A stretch of 64,000 bases of DNA from assembly GCA_037127315.1 (NCBI GenBank), contig JBBBDQ010001688.1, forward strand, positions 3,524,501 to 3,588,500, written 5' to 3'. This DNA is from Ascarosepion bandense (lineage: Eukaryota > Mollusca > Cephalopoda > Sepiida > Sepiidae). Each line of letters begins with the position of its first letter. Positions within the stretch are counted from its first letter, which is position 1. Of this stretch, positions 39,352 through 53,499 are shown piece by piece. The notes below the pieces were generated by a model that saw only the letters and a list, made by a program, of their open reading frames with translations, was not told the origin of the DNA and ran no database searches. The translations under genes were made by a program, and so were the position numbers.

Positions 39352-41985
39352 GATGAAAGAAATCCTTGGGAAAAATGAATATTAATTGACAAGGGTTCAT
39401 GTAAGAAATTCAAATCTTATTACATCTAATACTACTAGTAGAATAAAAGGCAAGAGAAATAAGATGAAAGAAATCCTTGGGAAAAATGAATAATAATTGA
39501 CAAGGCTTCATGTAAGAAATTCAAATATTATTACATCTAATACTACGAGTGGAATAAAAGGCAAGAGAAATAAGATGAAAGAAATCCTTGGGAAAAATGA
39601 ATAATAATTGACAAGGTTTCATGTAAGAAAATCAAATTTTATTACATCTAATACTACGAGTGGAATAAAAGGCAAGAGAAATAAGATGAAAGAAATCCTT
39701 GGGAAAAATGAATAATAATTGACAAGGCTTCATGTAAGAAATTCAAATATTATTACATCTAATACTACGAGTGGAATAAAAGGCAAGAGAAATAAGATGA
39801 AAGAAATCCTTCGGAAAAATGAATAATAATTGACAAGGGTTCATGTAAAAAATTCAAATCTTATTACATCTAATACTACTAGTGGAATAAAAAGCAAGAG
39901 AAATAAGATAGAAAGAAATCCTAATGAAAAATGAATAATAATTGACAAGGGTTCATGTAAGAAATTCAAATCTTATTACATCTAATACTATAGTGGAATA
40001 AAAGGCAAGAGAAATAAGATGAAAGAAATCCTTGGGAAAAATGAATAATAATTGACAAGGGTTTATGTAAGAAATTCAAATCTTAATACATCTAATACTA
40101 CTAGTGGAATAAAAAGCAAGAGAAATAAGATGAAATAAATCCTAATAGAAAAAATGAATAATAATTGACAGACTTCATGTAAGAAATTCAAATCTTATTA
40201 CATCTAATACTACGAGTGGAATAAAGGCAAGAGAAATAAGATGAAAGAAATCCTAGTGAAAAATGAATAATAATTGACAAGGGTTCATGTAAGAAATTCA
40301 AATCTTATTACATCTAATACTAGTGGAATAAAGGCAAGAGAAATTAGATGAAAGAAATCCTTGGGAAAAATGAATATTAATTGACAAGGGTTCATGTAAG
40401 AAAATTCAAATCTTATTACATCTAATACTACTAATGGAATAAAAGGCAAGAAATAAGATGAAAAGAAATCCTTGGGAAAAATGAATAATAATTGACAAGG
40501 CTTCATGTAAAAAATTCAAATATTATTACATCTAATACTACGAGTGGAATAAGGCAAGAGAAATAAGATGAAGAAATCCTTGGGAAAAATGAATAATAGT
40601 GACAAGGCTTCATGTAAGAAATTCAAATTTTATTACATCTAATACTACGAGTGGAATAAAAGCCAAGAGAAATAAGATGAAAGAAATCCTTGGGAAAAAA
40701 TGAGTAATAATTGACAAGGCTTCATGTAAGAAATTCAAATATTATTACATCTAATACTACGAGTGGAATAAAAGGCAAGAAATAAGATGAAAGAAATCCT
40801 TAGGAAAAATGAATAATAATTGACAAGGGTTCATGTAAAAATTAAATCTTATTACATCTAATACTACTAATGGAATAAAAAGCAAGAGAAATAAGATGAA
40901 AATCCTAATGAAAAATGAATAAAAATTGACAAGGGTTCATGTAAAGAAATTCAAATCTTATTACATCTAATACTACTAGTGGAATAAAAGGCAAGAGAAA
41001 TAAGATGAAAGAAATCCTTGGGAAAAATGAATAATAAAAGAGGTTTTATGAAAATTCAAATCTTTTTACATCTAATACTACTAGTGGAATGAAAGGCAAG
41101 AGAAATAAGATGAAAGAAATCCTTGGGAAAAATGAATAATAAATTGACAGAAGGCTTCATGTAAGAAATTCAAATCTTATTACATCTAATACTACTAGTG
41201 GAATAAAAGGCAAGAGAAATAAGATGAAAGAAATCTTATTGAAAAATGAATAATAATTGACAAGGCTTCATGTAAGAAATTCAAATCTTATTACATCTAA
41301 TACTACGAGTGGAATAAAAGGCAGAAGAAATAAGATGAGAAAGAAATTAACTTATTGAAAAATGAATAATAATTGACAAGGGTTCATGTAAGAAATTCAA
41401 ATCTTATTACATCTAATAATACGAGTGGAATAAAAGGCAAGAGAATTAAGATAGAAGAAATCCTTGGGAAAAATGAATAATAAAAGAGGCTTCATGTAAG
41501 AAATTCAAATCTTATTACATCTAATACTAGTGGAATAAAAGGCAAGAGAAATAAGATGAAAATCTTATTGAAAAATGAATAATAATTGACAAGGCTTCAT
41601 GTAAGAAATTCAAATCTTATTACATCTAATACTACGAGTGGAATAAAAGGCAAGAGAAATAAGATGAAAGAAACCTTATTGAAAAATGAATAATTGACAA
41701 GGGTTCATGTAAGAAATTCAAATCTTATTACATCTAATACTACTAGTGGAATAAAAAAGCAAAGAGAAAATAAGATGAAAGAATAGCACAGGAAAAATGA
41801 ATAATAATTGACAAGGGTTCATGTAAGAAATTCAAATCTTGACATCTAATACTACGAGTGGAATAAAAAGCCAAGAGAAATAAGATGAAAAGAAATCCTT
41901 GGGAAAAATGAATAATTGACAAGGGTTCATGTAAGAGAAATTCGCAGTACATCTGATACTACTAGTGGAATAAAAGATCAAGAAA
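38904..41985 (+). repeat. HOR unit d, about 28 monomers (3082 bp)
   Basis: Starts with the conserved cassette that carries atatgatg at 38904 and agaaattagatg ending at 39351. A second aattagatg/gaatattaa monomer ends at 40346, 995 bp (9 monomers) after the first, indicating an internal partial duplication. The distal part, from about 40.8 to 42.0 kb, is rich in small indels, so the length in monomers is approximate. Confidence 0.7.
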
Positions 41986-42180
41986 ATATGATGAAAGAAA
42001 TCCTAGTGAAAATGAATAATTGACAGGGTTCATGTAAGAAATTCAAATCTTATTACATCTAATACTACTAGTGGAATAAAAAGCAAGAGAAATAAGATGA
42101 AAGAAATCAGCAGGAGAAAAATGAATAATAATTGACAAGGGTTCATGTAGACGAAAAAATTTAAATCTTATTACATCTAA
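41740..42180 (+). repeat. Indel-rich satellite patch
   Basis: Monomers here contain aatagcacagg near 41783, a shortened ttgacatc near 41840, ttcgcagtacatc at 41941, aaaagatcaag near 41974, aatcagcaggag near 42107 and gtagacgaaaaaa near 42147. Each disturbs a different site, unlike the shared variants that mark HORs, which suggests private errors or mutations. Confidence 0.6.
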
Positions 42181-45100
42181 TACTACGAGTGGAATAAAAG
42201 GCAAGAGAAATAAGATGAAAGAAATCCTAGTGAAAAATGAATAATAATTGACAAGGGTTCATGTAAGAAATTCAATCTTATTACATCTGATACTACTAGT
42301 GGAATAAAAGGCAAGAGAAATAAGATGAAAGAAATCTAGTGAAAAATGAATAATAATTGACAAGGGTTCATGTAGAGAAATTCAAATCTTATTATCTGAT
42401 ACTACTAGTGGAATAAAAAAGGCAAGAGAAATTAGATGAAAGAAATCCTTGGGAAAAATGAATATTAATTGACAAGGCTTCATGTAAGAAATTCAAATAT
42501 TATTACATCTAATACTACGGAGTGGAATAAAAGGCAAAGAAATAAAATTGAAAGAAATCCTTAGGAGAAAAATGAATAATAATTGACAAGGGTTCATGTA
42601 AGAGATTAAATCTTATTACATCTAATACTACTAGTGGAATAAAAAGCAAGAGAAATAAGATGAAAAATCTAATGAAAAATGAATAATAAATTGTTCATGT
42701 AAGAAATTCAAATCTTATTACATCTAATACTACTAGTGGAATAGAGCAGAAGGAAATAAGATGAAAGAAATCCTTAGGGAAAAATGAATAATAATTGACA
42801 AGGGTTTTTGTAAGAAAATTCAAATCTTTACATCTAATACTACTAGTGGAATGAAAGGCAAGAGAAATAAGATGAAAGAAATCCTTGGGAAAAATGAATA
42901 ATAATTGACAGAAGAAAACTATGTAAGATATTCAAATCTTATTACATCTAATACTACTAGTGGAATAAAGGCAAGAGAAATAAGATGAAAAAATCTTATT
43001 GAAATGAATAATAATTGACAAGGCTTCATGTAAGAAATTCAAATCTTATTACATCTAATACTAACAGGAATAAAAGGCAAGAGAAATAAGATGAAAGAAA
43101 CCTTATTGAAAAAATGAATAATAATTGACAAGGGTTCATAAGAAATTCAAATCTTATTACATCTAATAATACGAGTGGAATAAATGGTAAGAGAATTAAG
43201 ATGAAAGAAAACTTGGGAAAAATGAATAATAATTGACAAGGCTTCATGTAAGAAATTCAAATCTTATTACATCTAATACTACTAGTGGAATAAAAGGCAA
43301 GAGAAATAAGATGAAAGAAATCTTATTGAGAAATGAATAATAATTGACAAGGGTTCATGTAAGAAATTCAAATCTTATTACATCTAATACTACGAGTGGA
43401 ATAAAAGGCAAGAGAAATAAGATGAAAGAAATCCTAGTGAAAAATGTGAATAATAATTGACAAGGGTCTGGCAAGAAATTCAAATCTTATTACATCTGAT
43501 ACTACTAGTGGAATAAAAGGCAAGAGAAATAAAAGATGAAAGAAATCCTAGTGAAAAATGAATAATAATTGACAAGGGTTCATGTAAGAAATTCAAATCT
43601 TATTACATCTGATACTAGTAGTGGAATAAAAGGCAAGAGAAATTAGATGAAAAGAAATCCTTGGGAAAAATGAATATTAATTGACAAGGGTTCATGTAAG
43701 AAATTCAAATCTTATTACATCTAATACTACTAGTAGAATAAAAGGCAAGAGAAATAAGATGAAAGAAATCCTTGGGAAAAATGAATAATAATTGACAAGG
43801 CTTCATGTAAGCAAAATTCAAAATATTATTACATCTAATACTACGAGTGGAATAAAAGGCAAGAGAAATAAGATGAAAGAAATCCTTGGGAAAAAAATGA
43901 ATAATAATTGGATAAGGTTTCATGTAAGAAAATCAAATTCTTATTACATCTAATACTACGAGTGGAATAAAAGAGAAATAAGATGAAAAGAAATCCTTGG
44001 GAAAAATGAAATAATAATTGACAAGGCTTCATGTAAGAAATTCAAATATTATTACATCTAATACTACGAGTGGAATAAAGGCAAGAGAAATAAGATGAAA
44101 GAAATCCTTGGGAAAAAATGAATAATAATTGACAAGGGTTCATGTAAAAGAAATTCAAATCTTATTACATCTAATACTACTAGTGGAATAAAAAAGCAAG
44201 AGAAATAAGATGAAAGAAATCCTAATGAAAATGAATAATAATTGACAAGGGTTCATGTAAGAAATTCAAATCTTATTACATCTAATACTACTAGTGGAAT
44301 AAAAGGCAAGAGAAATAAGATGAAAGAAATCCTTGGGAAAAATGAATAATAATTGACAAGGGTTTATGTAAGAAATTCAAATCTTATTACATCTAATACT
44401 ACTAGTGGAATAAAAAGCAAGAGAAAATAAGATGAAATAACCCAATGAAAAATGAATAATGAATTGACAAGGCTTCATGTAAGAAATTCAAATCTTATTA
44501 CATCTAATACTACGAGTGGAATAAAAGGCAAGAGAAATAAGATGAAAGAAATCCTAGTGAAAAATGAATAATAATTGACAAGGCTTCATGTAAGAAATTG
44601 AAATCTTATTACATCTAATACTACGAGTGGAATAAAAAGGCAAGAGAAAATAAGATGAAAGAAATCCTTGGGAAAAATGAATAATAATTGACAAGGCTTC
44701 ATGTAAGAAATTCAAATCTTATTACATCTAATACTACGAGTGGAATAAAAGGCAAGAGAAATAAGATGAAAGAAACCTTATTGAAAAATGAATAATAATT
44801 GACAAGGGTTCATGTAAGAAATTCAAATCTTATTACATCTAATAATACGAGTGGAATAAAAGGCAAGAGAATTAAGATGAAAGAAATCCTTGGGAAAAAT
44901 GAATAATAATTGACAAGGCTTCATGTAAGAAATTCAAATCTTATTACATCTAATACTACTAGTGGAATAAAAGGCAAGAGAAATAAGATGAAAGAAATCT
45001 TATTGAAAAATGAATAATAATTGACAAGGCTTCATGTAAGAAATTCAAATCTTATTACATCTAATACTACGAGGAATAGTAAAGGCAAGAGAAATAAGAT

Positions 45101-45204
45101 GAAAGAAACCTTATTGAAAAATGAATAATAATTGACAAGGGTTCATGTAAGAAATTCAAATCTTATTACATCTAATAATACGAGTGGAATAAAAGGCAAG
45201 AGAA
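41986..45204 (+). repeat. HOR unit e, about 29 monomers (3219 bp)
   Basis: Bounded by atatgatg at 41986 and 45205; 3219 bp is 29 x 111. The aattagatg marker follows at 42434 and again at 43645, 1211 bp (11 monomers) apart. Monomers ending ccttattg paired with aataatacgagt and agaattaag forms appear here (about 43190 and 44870). Confidence 0.7.
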
Positions 45205-48200
45205 ATATGATGAAAGAAATCCTAGTGAAAATGAATAATAATTGACAAGGGTTCATGTAAGAAATTCAAATCTTATTACATCTAATACTACTAGTGGAAT
45301 AAAAAGGAAGAGAAATAAGATGAAAAGAAAACTTTGGAAAAATGAATAATAATTGACAAGGGTTCATGTAAGAAATTCAAATCTTATTACATCTAATACT
45401 ACGAGTGGAATAAAAGGCAAGAGAAATAAGATGAAAGAAATCCTAGTGAAAAATGAATAATAATTGACAAGGGTTCATGTAAGAAATTCGAAATCTTATT
45501 ACATCTGATACTACTAGTGGAATAAAAGGCAAGAGAAATAAGATGAAAGAAATCCTAGTGAAAAATGAATAATAATTGACAAGGGTTCATGTAAGAAATT
45601 CAAATCTTATTACATCTGATAATGCATTAGTGGAATAAAAGGCAAGAGAAATTAGATGAAAAGAAAACTGGGAAAATGAATATTAATTGATAAGGGTTCA
45701 TGTAAGAAATTCAAATCTTATTACATCTAATACTACTAGTAGAATAAAAGGCAAGAGAAATAAGATGAAAGAAATCCTTGGGAAAAATGAATAATAATTG
45801 ACAAGGTTTCATGTAAGAAAATCAAATTTTATTACATCTAATACTACGAGTGGAATAAAAGGCAAGAGAAATAAGATGAAAGAAATCCTTGGGAAAATGA
45901 ATAATAATTGACAAGGCTTCATGTAAGAAATTCAAATATTATTACATCTAATACTACGAGTGGAATAAAAGGCAAGAGAAATAAGATGAAAGAAATCCTT
46001 GGGAAAAATGAATAATAATTGACAAGGGTTCATGTAAGAAATTCAAATCTTATTACATCTAATACTACTAGTGGAATAAAAAGCAAGAGAAATAAGATGA
46101 AAGAAATCCTAATGAAAATGAATAATAATTGACAAGGGTTCATGTAAGAAATTCAAATCTTATTACATCTAATACTACTAGTGGAATAAAAGGCAAGAGA
46201 AATAAGATGAAAGAAATCCTTGGGAAAAATGAATAATAATTGACAAGGGTTTATGTAAGAAATTCAAATCTTATTACATCTAATACTACTAGTGGAATAA
46301 AAAGCAAGAGAAATAAGATGAAATAAATCCTAATGAAAAATGAATAATAATTGACAAGGCTTCATGTAAGAAATTCAAATCTTATTACATCTAATACTAC
46401 GAGTGGAATAAAAGGCAAGAGAAGTAAGATGAAAGAAATCCTAGTGAAAAATGAATAATAATTGACAAGGCTTCATGTAAGAAATTGAAATCTTATTACA
46501 TCTAATACTACGAGTGGAATAAAAGGCAAGAGAAATAAGATGAAAGAAATCCTTGGGAAAAATGAATAATAATTGACAAGGCTTCATGTAAGAAATTCAA
46601 ATCTTATTACATCTAATACTACGAGTGGAATAAAAGGCAAGAGAAATAAGATGAAAGAAACCTATTGAAAAATGAATAATAATTGACAAGGGTTCATGTA
46701 AGAAATTCAAATCTTATTACATCTAATAATACGAGTGGAATAAAAGGCAAGAGAATTAAGATGAAAGAAATCTTGGGAAAATGAATAACAATTGACAAGG
46801 CTTCATGTAAGAAATTCAAATCTTATTACATCTAATACTACTAGTGGAATAAAAGGCAAGAGAAATAAGATGAAAGAAATCTTATTGAAAAATGAATAAT
46901 AATTGACAAGGCTTCATGTAAGAAATTCAAATCTTATTACATCTAATACTACGAGGAATAAAAGGCAAGAGAAATAAGATGAAAGAAACCTTATTGAAAA
47001 ATGAATAATAATTGACAAGGTTCATGTAAGAAATTCAAATCTTATTACATCTAATAATACGAGTGGAATAAAAGGCAAGAGAATTAAGATGAAAGAAATC
47101 CTTGGGAAAAAATGAATAATAATTGACAAGGCTTCATGTAAGAAATTCAAATCTTATTACATCTAATACTACTAGTGGAATAAAAGGCAAGAGAAATAAG
47201 ATGAAAGAAATCTTATTGAAAAATGAATAATAATTGACAAGGGTTCATGTAAGAAATTCAAATCTTATTACATCTAATACTACTAGTGGAATAAAAGGCA
47301 AGAGAAATAAGATGAAAGAAACCTTATTGAAAAATGAATAATAATTGACAAGGGTTCATGTAAGAAATTCAAATCTTATTACATCTAATAATACGAGTGG
47401 AATAAAAGGCAAGAGAATTAAGATGAAAGAAATCCTTGGGAAAAATGAATAATTGACAAGGCTTCATGTAAGAAATTCAAATCATATTACAGCTAATACT
47501 ACTAGTGGAATAAAAGGCAAGAGAAATAAGATGAAAGAAATCTTATTGAAAAATGAATAATAATTGACAAGGCTTCATGTAAGTGAAATTCAAATCTTAT
47601 TACATCTAATACTACGAGTGGAATAAAAAGGCAAGAGAAGTAAGATGAAAGAAATCCTAGTGAAAAATGAATAATAATTGGACAAGGCTTCATGTAAGAA
47701 ATTGAAATCTTATTACATCTAATACTACGAGTGGAATAAAAGGCAAGAGAAATAAGATGAAAGAAATCCTTGGGAAAATGAATAATAATTGACAAGGCTT
47801 CATGTAAGAAATTCAAATCTTATTACATCTACTACGAGTGGAATAAAGGCAAGAGAAATAAGATGAAAGAAACCTTATTGAAAAATGAATAATAATTGAC
47901 AAGGGTTCATGTAAGAAATTCAAATCTTATTACATCTAATAATACGAGTGGAATAAAAGGCAAGAGAATTAAGATGAAAGAAATCCTTGGGAAAAATGAA
48001 TAATAATTGACAAGGCTTCATGTAAGAAATTCAAATCTTATTACATCTAATACTACTAGTGGAATAAAAGGCAAGAGAAATAAGATGAAAGAAATCTTAT
48101 TGAAAAATGAATAATAATTGACAAGGCTTCATGTAAGAAATTCAAATCTTATTACATCTAATACCACGAGTGGAAAATAAAAGGCAAGAGAAATAAGATG

Positions 48201-49185
48201 AAAGAAACCTTATTGAAAAATGAATAATAATTGACAAGGGTTCATGTAAGAAATTCAAATCTTATTACATCTAATAATACGAGTGGAATAAAAGGCAAGA
48301 GAATTAAGGATGAAAGAAATCCTTGGGAAAAATGAATAATAATTGACAAGGCTTCATGTAAGAAATTCAAATCTTATTACATCTAATACTACTAGTGGAA
48401 TAAAAGGCAAGAGAAATAAGATGAAAGAAATCTATTGAAAAATGAATAATAATTGACAAGGGTTCATGTAAGAAATTCAAATCTTATTACATCTAATACT
48501 ACTAGTGGAATAAAAGGCAAGAGAAAATAAGATGAAAGAAACCTTATTGAAAAATGAATACAATTGACAAGGGTTCATGTAAGAAATTCAAATCTATTAC
48601 ATCTAATAATACGAGTGGAATAAAAGGCAAGAGAATTAAGATGAAAGAAATCCTGGGAAAAATGAATAATAATTGACAAGGCTTCATGTAAGAAATTCAA
48701 ATCATATTACAGCTAATACTACTAGTGGAATAAAAGGCAAGAGAAATAAGATGAAAGAAATCTTATTGAAAATGAATAATAATTGACAAGGCTTCATGTA
48801 AGAAATTCAAATCTTATTACATCTAATACTACGAGTGGAATAAAAAGGCAAGAGAAATAAGATGAAAGAAACCTTATTGAAAAATGAATAATAATTGACA
48901 AGGGTTCATGTAAGAATTCAATCTTATTACATCTAATACTACTAGTGGAATAAAAAGCAAGAGAAATAAGTTGAAAGAAATCCTTGGGAAAAATGAATAA
49001 TAATTGACAGTTCATGTAAGAAATTCAAATCTTATTACATCTAATAATACGAGTGGAATAAAAAGCAAGAGAAATAAGATGAAAGAAATCCTTGGGAAAA
49101 AATGAATAATAATTGACAAGGGTTCATGTAAGAAATTCAAATCTTATTACATCTGATACTACTAGTGGAATAAAAGGCAAGAGAA
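45205..49185 (+). repeat. HOR unit f, about 36 monomers (3981 bp), expanded
   Basis: The longest unit of this series. It contains an internal tandem duplication of 11 monomers (about 46421-47637 and 47638-48850), so its length can be read as about 25 + 11 monomers. The cassette is present at its start (45205 with aattagatg ending at 45654). Confidence 0.75.
46421..48850 (+). repeat. Tandem duplication of 11 monomers within unit f
   Basis: Paired markers are about 1.22 kb apart: gaagtaag 46421 and 47638 (1217 bp), gaaattgaaa 46481 and 47698 (1217 bp), gagaattaag at 46751/47079/47413 and 47964/48299/48631 (1213, 1220 and 1218 bp), and cagctaat about 47490 and 48710 (1220 bp). 11 x 111 = 1221. 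Inside each copy the gagaattaag monomers are three monomers (about 333 bp) apart, a smaller local HOR. Confidence 0.85.
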
Positions 49186-51187
49186 ATATGATGAAAGAAA
49201 TCCTAGTGAAAAATGAATAATAATTGACAAGGGTTCATGTAAGAAATTCAAATCTTATTACATCTAATACTACTAGTGGAATAAAAGCAAGAGAAATAAG
49301 ATGAAAGAAATCCTTGGGAAAAATGAATAATAATTGACAAGGGTTCATGTAAGAAATTCAAATCTTATTACATCTAATACTACGAGTGGAATAAAAGGCA
49401 AGAGAAATAAGATGAAAGAAATCCTAGTGAAAAATGAATAATAATTGACAAGGGTTCATGAAAGAAATTCAAATCTTATTACATCTGATACTACTAGTGG
49501 AATAAAAGGCAAGAGAAATAAGATGAAAGAAATCCTAGTGAAAAATGAATAATAATTGACAAGGGTTCATGTAAGAAATTCAAATCTTATTACATCTAAT
49601 ACTACTAGTGGAATAAAGGCAAGAGAAATTAGATGAAAGAAATCCTTGGGAAAAATGAATATTAATTGACAAGGGTTCATGTAAGAAATTCAAATCTTAT
49701 TACATCTAATACTACTAGTGGAATAAAAGGCAAGAGAAATAAGATGAAAGAAATCCTTGGGAAAATGAATAATAATTGACAAGGCTTCATGTAAGAAATT
49801 CAAATATTATTACATCTAATACTACGAGTGGAATAAAAGTGCAAGAGAAATAAGATGAAAGAAATCCTGTGGGAAAAAATGAATAATAATTGACAAGGCT
49901 TCATGTAAGAAATTCAAATTTTATTACATCTAATACTACGAGTGGAATAAAAGCCAAGAGAAATAAGATGAAAGAAATCCTTGGGAAAAATGAATACAAT
50001 AATTGACAAGGCTTCATGTAAGAAATTCAAATATTATTACATCTAATACTACGAGTGGAATAAAAGGCAAGAGAAATAAGATGAAAGAAATCCTTGGGAA
50101 AAATGAATAATAATTGACAAGGGTTCATGTAAGAAATTCAAATCTTATTACATCTAATACTACTAGTGGAACAAAAGCAAGAGAAATAAGATGAAAGAAA
50201 TCCTACTGAAAATGAATAAAAATTGACAAGGGTTCATGTAAGAAATTCAAATCTTATTACATCTAATACTACTAGTGGGAATAAAAGGCAAGAGAAATAA
50301 GATGAAAGAAATCCTTGGGAAAAATGAATAATAATTGACAAGGGTTTTTGTAAGAAATTCAAATCTTTTTACATCTAATACTACTAGTGGAATGAAAGGC
50401 AAGAGAAATAAGATGAAAGAAATTTTGGGAAAATGAATAATACTGATAAGGCTTTCATGGTAAGAAATTCAAATCTTATTACATCTAATACTACTAGTGG
50501 AATAAAAGGCAAGAGAAATAAGATGAAAGAAATCTTATTGAAAAATGAATAATAATTGACAAGGCTTCTATGTAAGAAATTCAAATCTTATTACATCTAA
50601 TACTACGAGTGGAATAAAAGGCAAGAGAAATAAGATGAAAGAAACCTTATTGAAAAATGAATAATAATTGACAAGGGTTCATGTAAGAAATTCAAATCTT
50701 ATTACATCTAATAATACGAGTGGAATAAAAGGCAAGGAGAATTTAAGATGAAAGAAATCCTTGGGAAAATGGTAAATAATAATTGACAAGGCTTCATGTA
50801 GAAATTCAAATCTTATTACATCTAATACTACTAGTGGAATAAAAGGCAAGAGAAATAAGATGAAAGAAACCTTATTGAAAAATGAATAATAATTGACAAG
50901 GGTTCATGTAAGAAATTCAAATCTTATTACATCTAATACTACTAGTGGAATAAAAAGCAAGAGAAATAAGATGAAAGAAATCCTTGGGAAAAATGAATAA
51001 TAATTGACAAGGGTTCATGTAAGAAATTCAAATCTTATTACATCTAATACTACGAGTGGAATAAAAAGCAAGAGAAATAAGATGAAAGAAATCCGTGGGA
51101 AAAATGAATAATAATTGACAAGGGTTCATGTAAGAAATTCAAATCTTATTACATCTGATACTACTAGTGGAATAAAAGGCAAGAGAA
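49186..51187 (+). repeat. HOR unit g, about 18 monomers (2002 bp)
   Basis: Bounded by atatgatg at 49186 and 51188 (18 x 111 = 1998). The aattagatg marker ends at 49631. It is the shortest unit of the series and includes one gaatgaaaggc monomer (g at 50394) and ccttattg monomers near 50644 and 50870. Confidence 0.8.
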
Positions 51188-53499
51188 ATATGATGAAAGA
51201 AATCCTAGTGAAAAATGAATAATAATTGACAAGGGTTCATGTAAGAAATTCAAATCTTATTACATCTAATACTACTAGTGGAATAAAAAGAGAAATAAGA
51301 TGAAAGAAATCCTTGGGAAAATGAATAATAATTGACAAGGGTTCATGTAAGAAATCTTATTACATCTAATACTACGAGTGGAATAAAAGGCAAGAGAAAT
51401 AAGATGAAAGAAATCCTAGTGAAAAATGAATAATAATTGACAAGGGTTCATGTAAGAAATTCAAATCTTATTACATCTGATACTACTAGTGGAATAAAAG
51501 GCAAGAGAAATAAGATGAAAGAAATCCTAGTGAAAAATGAATAATAATTGACAAGGGTTCATGTAAGAAATTCAAATCTTATTACATCTGATACTACTAG
51601 TGGAATAAAAGGCAAGAGAAATTAGATGAAAGAAATCCTTGGGAAAAAATGAATATTAATTGACAAGGCTTCATGTAAGAAATTCAAATATTATTACATT
51701 CAATACTACGAGTGGAATAAAAGGCAAGAGAAATAAGATGAAAGAAACTTGGGAAAAATGAATAATAATTGACAAGGGTTCATGTAAGAAATTCAAATCT
51801 TATTACATCTAAATACTACTAGTGGAATAAAAAGCAAGAGTAAATAAGATGAAAGAAATCCTAATGAAAAATGAATAATAATTGACAAGGGTTCATGGGC
51901 AAATTCAAATCTTATTACATCTAATACTACTAGTGGAATAAAAGGCAAGAGAAATAAGATGAAAGAAATCCTTGGGAAAAATGAATAATAATTGACAAGG
52001 GTTTTTGTAAGAAATTCAAATCTTTTACATCTAATACTACTAGTGGAATGAAAGGCAAGAGAAATAAGATGAAAGAAATCCTTGGGAAAAATGAATAATA
52101 ATTGACAAGGCTTCATGTAAGAAATTCAAATCTTATTACATCTAATACTACTAGTGGAATAAAAGGCAAGAGAAATAAGATGAAAAAATCTTATTGAAAA
52201 ATGAATAATAATTGACAAGGCTTCACAGTAAGAAATTCAAATCTTATTACATCTAATACTACGAGTGGAATAAAAAGGCAAGAGAAATAAGATGAAAGAA
52301 ACCTTATTGAAAAATGAATAATAATTGACAAGGGTTCATAAGAAATTCAAATCTTATTACATCTAATAATACGAGTGGAATAAATGGTAAGAGAATTAAG
52401 ATGAAAGAAATCCTCTTGGAAAATGAATAATAATTGACAAGGCTTCATGTAAGAAATTCAAATCTTATTACATCTAATACTACTAGTGGAATAAAGGCAA
52501 GAGAAATAAGATGAAAGAAATCTTATTGAGAAATGAATAATAATTGACAAGGGTTCATGTAAGAAATTCAAATCTTATTACATCTAATACTACGAGTGGA
52601 ATAAAAGGCAAGAGAAATAAGATGAAAGAAATCCCAGGAAAATGAATAATAAATTACCAGGGCTTCACGTAAGAAATTCAAATCTTATTACATCTAATAC
52701 TACTAGTGGAATAAAAGGCAAGAGAAATAAGATGAAAGAAATCCTATTGAAAAATGAATAATAAATGACAAGGCTTCACAAGAAATTCAAATCTTATTAC
52801 ATCTAATACTACTAGTGGAATAAAAGGCAAGAGAAATAAGATGACAGAAATCCTAGTGAAAATGAATAATAATTGACAAGGCTTCATGTAAGAAATTCAA
52901 ATCTTATTACATCTAATACTACTAGTGGAATAAAAGGCAAGAGAAATAAGATGAAAGAAATCCTAGAGAAAATGAATAATAAATGACAAGGCTTCATGTA
53001 AGAAATTCAAATCTTATTACATCTAATACTACTAGTGGAATAAAAGGCAAGAGAATAAGATGAAAGAAATCCTAGTGAAAAATGAATAATAATTGACAAG
53101 GCTTCATGGGCAGAAATCCAAATCTATTACATCTAATACTACTAGTGGAATAAAAGGCAAGAGAAATAAGATGAAAGAAACCTTATTGAAAAATGAATAA
53201 TAATTGACAAGGGTTCATGTAAGAAATTCAAATCTTATTACATCTAATACTACTAGTGGAATAAAAAGCAAGAGAAATAAGATGAAAGAAATCCTTGGGA
53301 AAAATGAATAATAATTGACAAGGGTTCATGTAAGAAATTCAAATCTTATTACATCTAATACTACGAGTGGAATAAAAAGCAAGAGAAATAAGATGAAAGA
53401 AATCCTTGGGAAAAATGAATAATAATTGACAAGGGTTCATGTAAGAAATTCAAATCTTATTACATCTGATAATTACCAGTGGAATAAAAGGCAAGAGAA
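51188..53499 (+). repeat. HOR unit h, about 21 monomers (2312 bp)
   Basis: Bounded by the marker at 51188 and 53500. Offsets to the next unit agree for several markers: aattagatg 51624 to 53944 (2320 bp), gaatgaaagg/gaatgaatgg 52050 to 54364 (2314 bp), and the ggcttcacg monomer about 52667 to 54957. 21 x 111 = 2331. Confidence 0.8.

Noticed and set aside
51793..52116. Minus-strand open frame of 107 codons, and a similar one of 104 codons at 47502-47816
   Set aside because: Both are the same FL-rich translation of the repeat joined across indels; identical motifs appear in dozens of positions and end at the same monomer stops.
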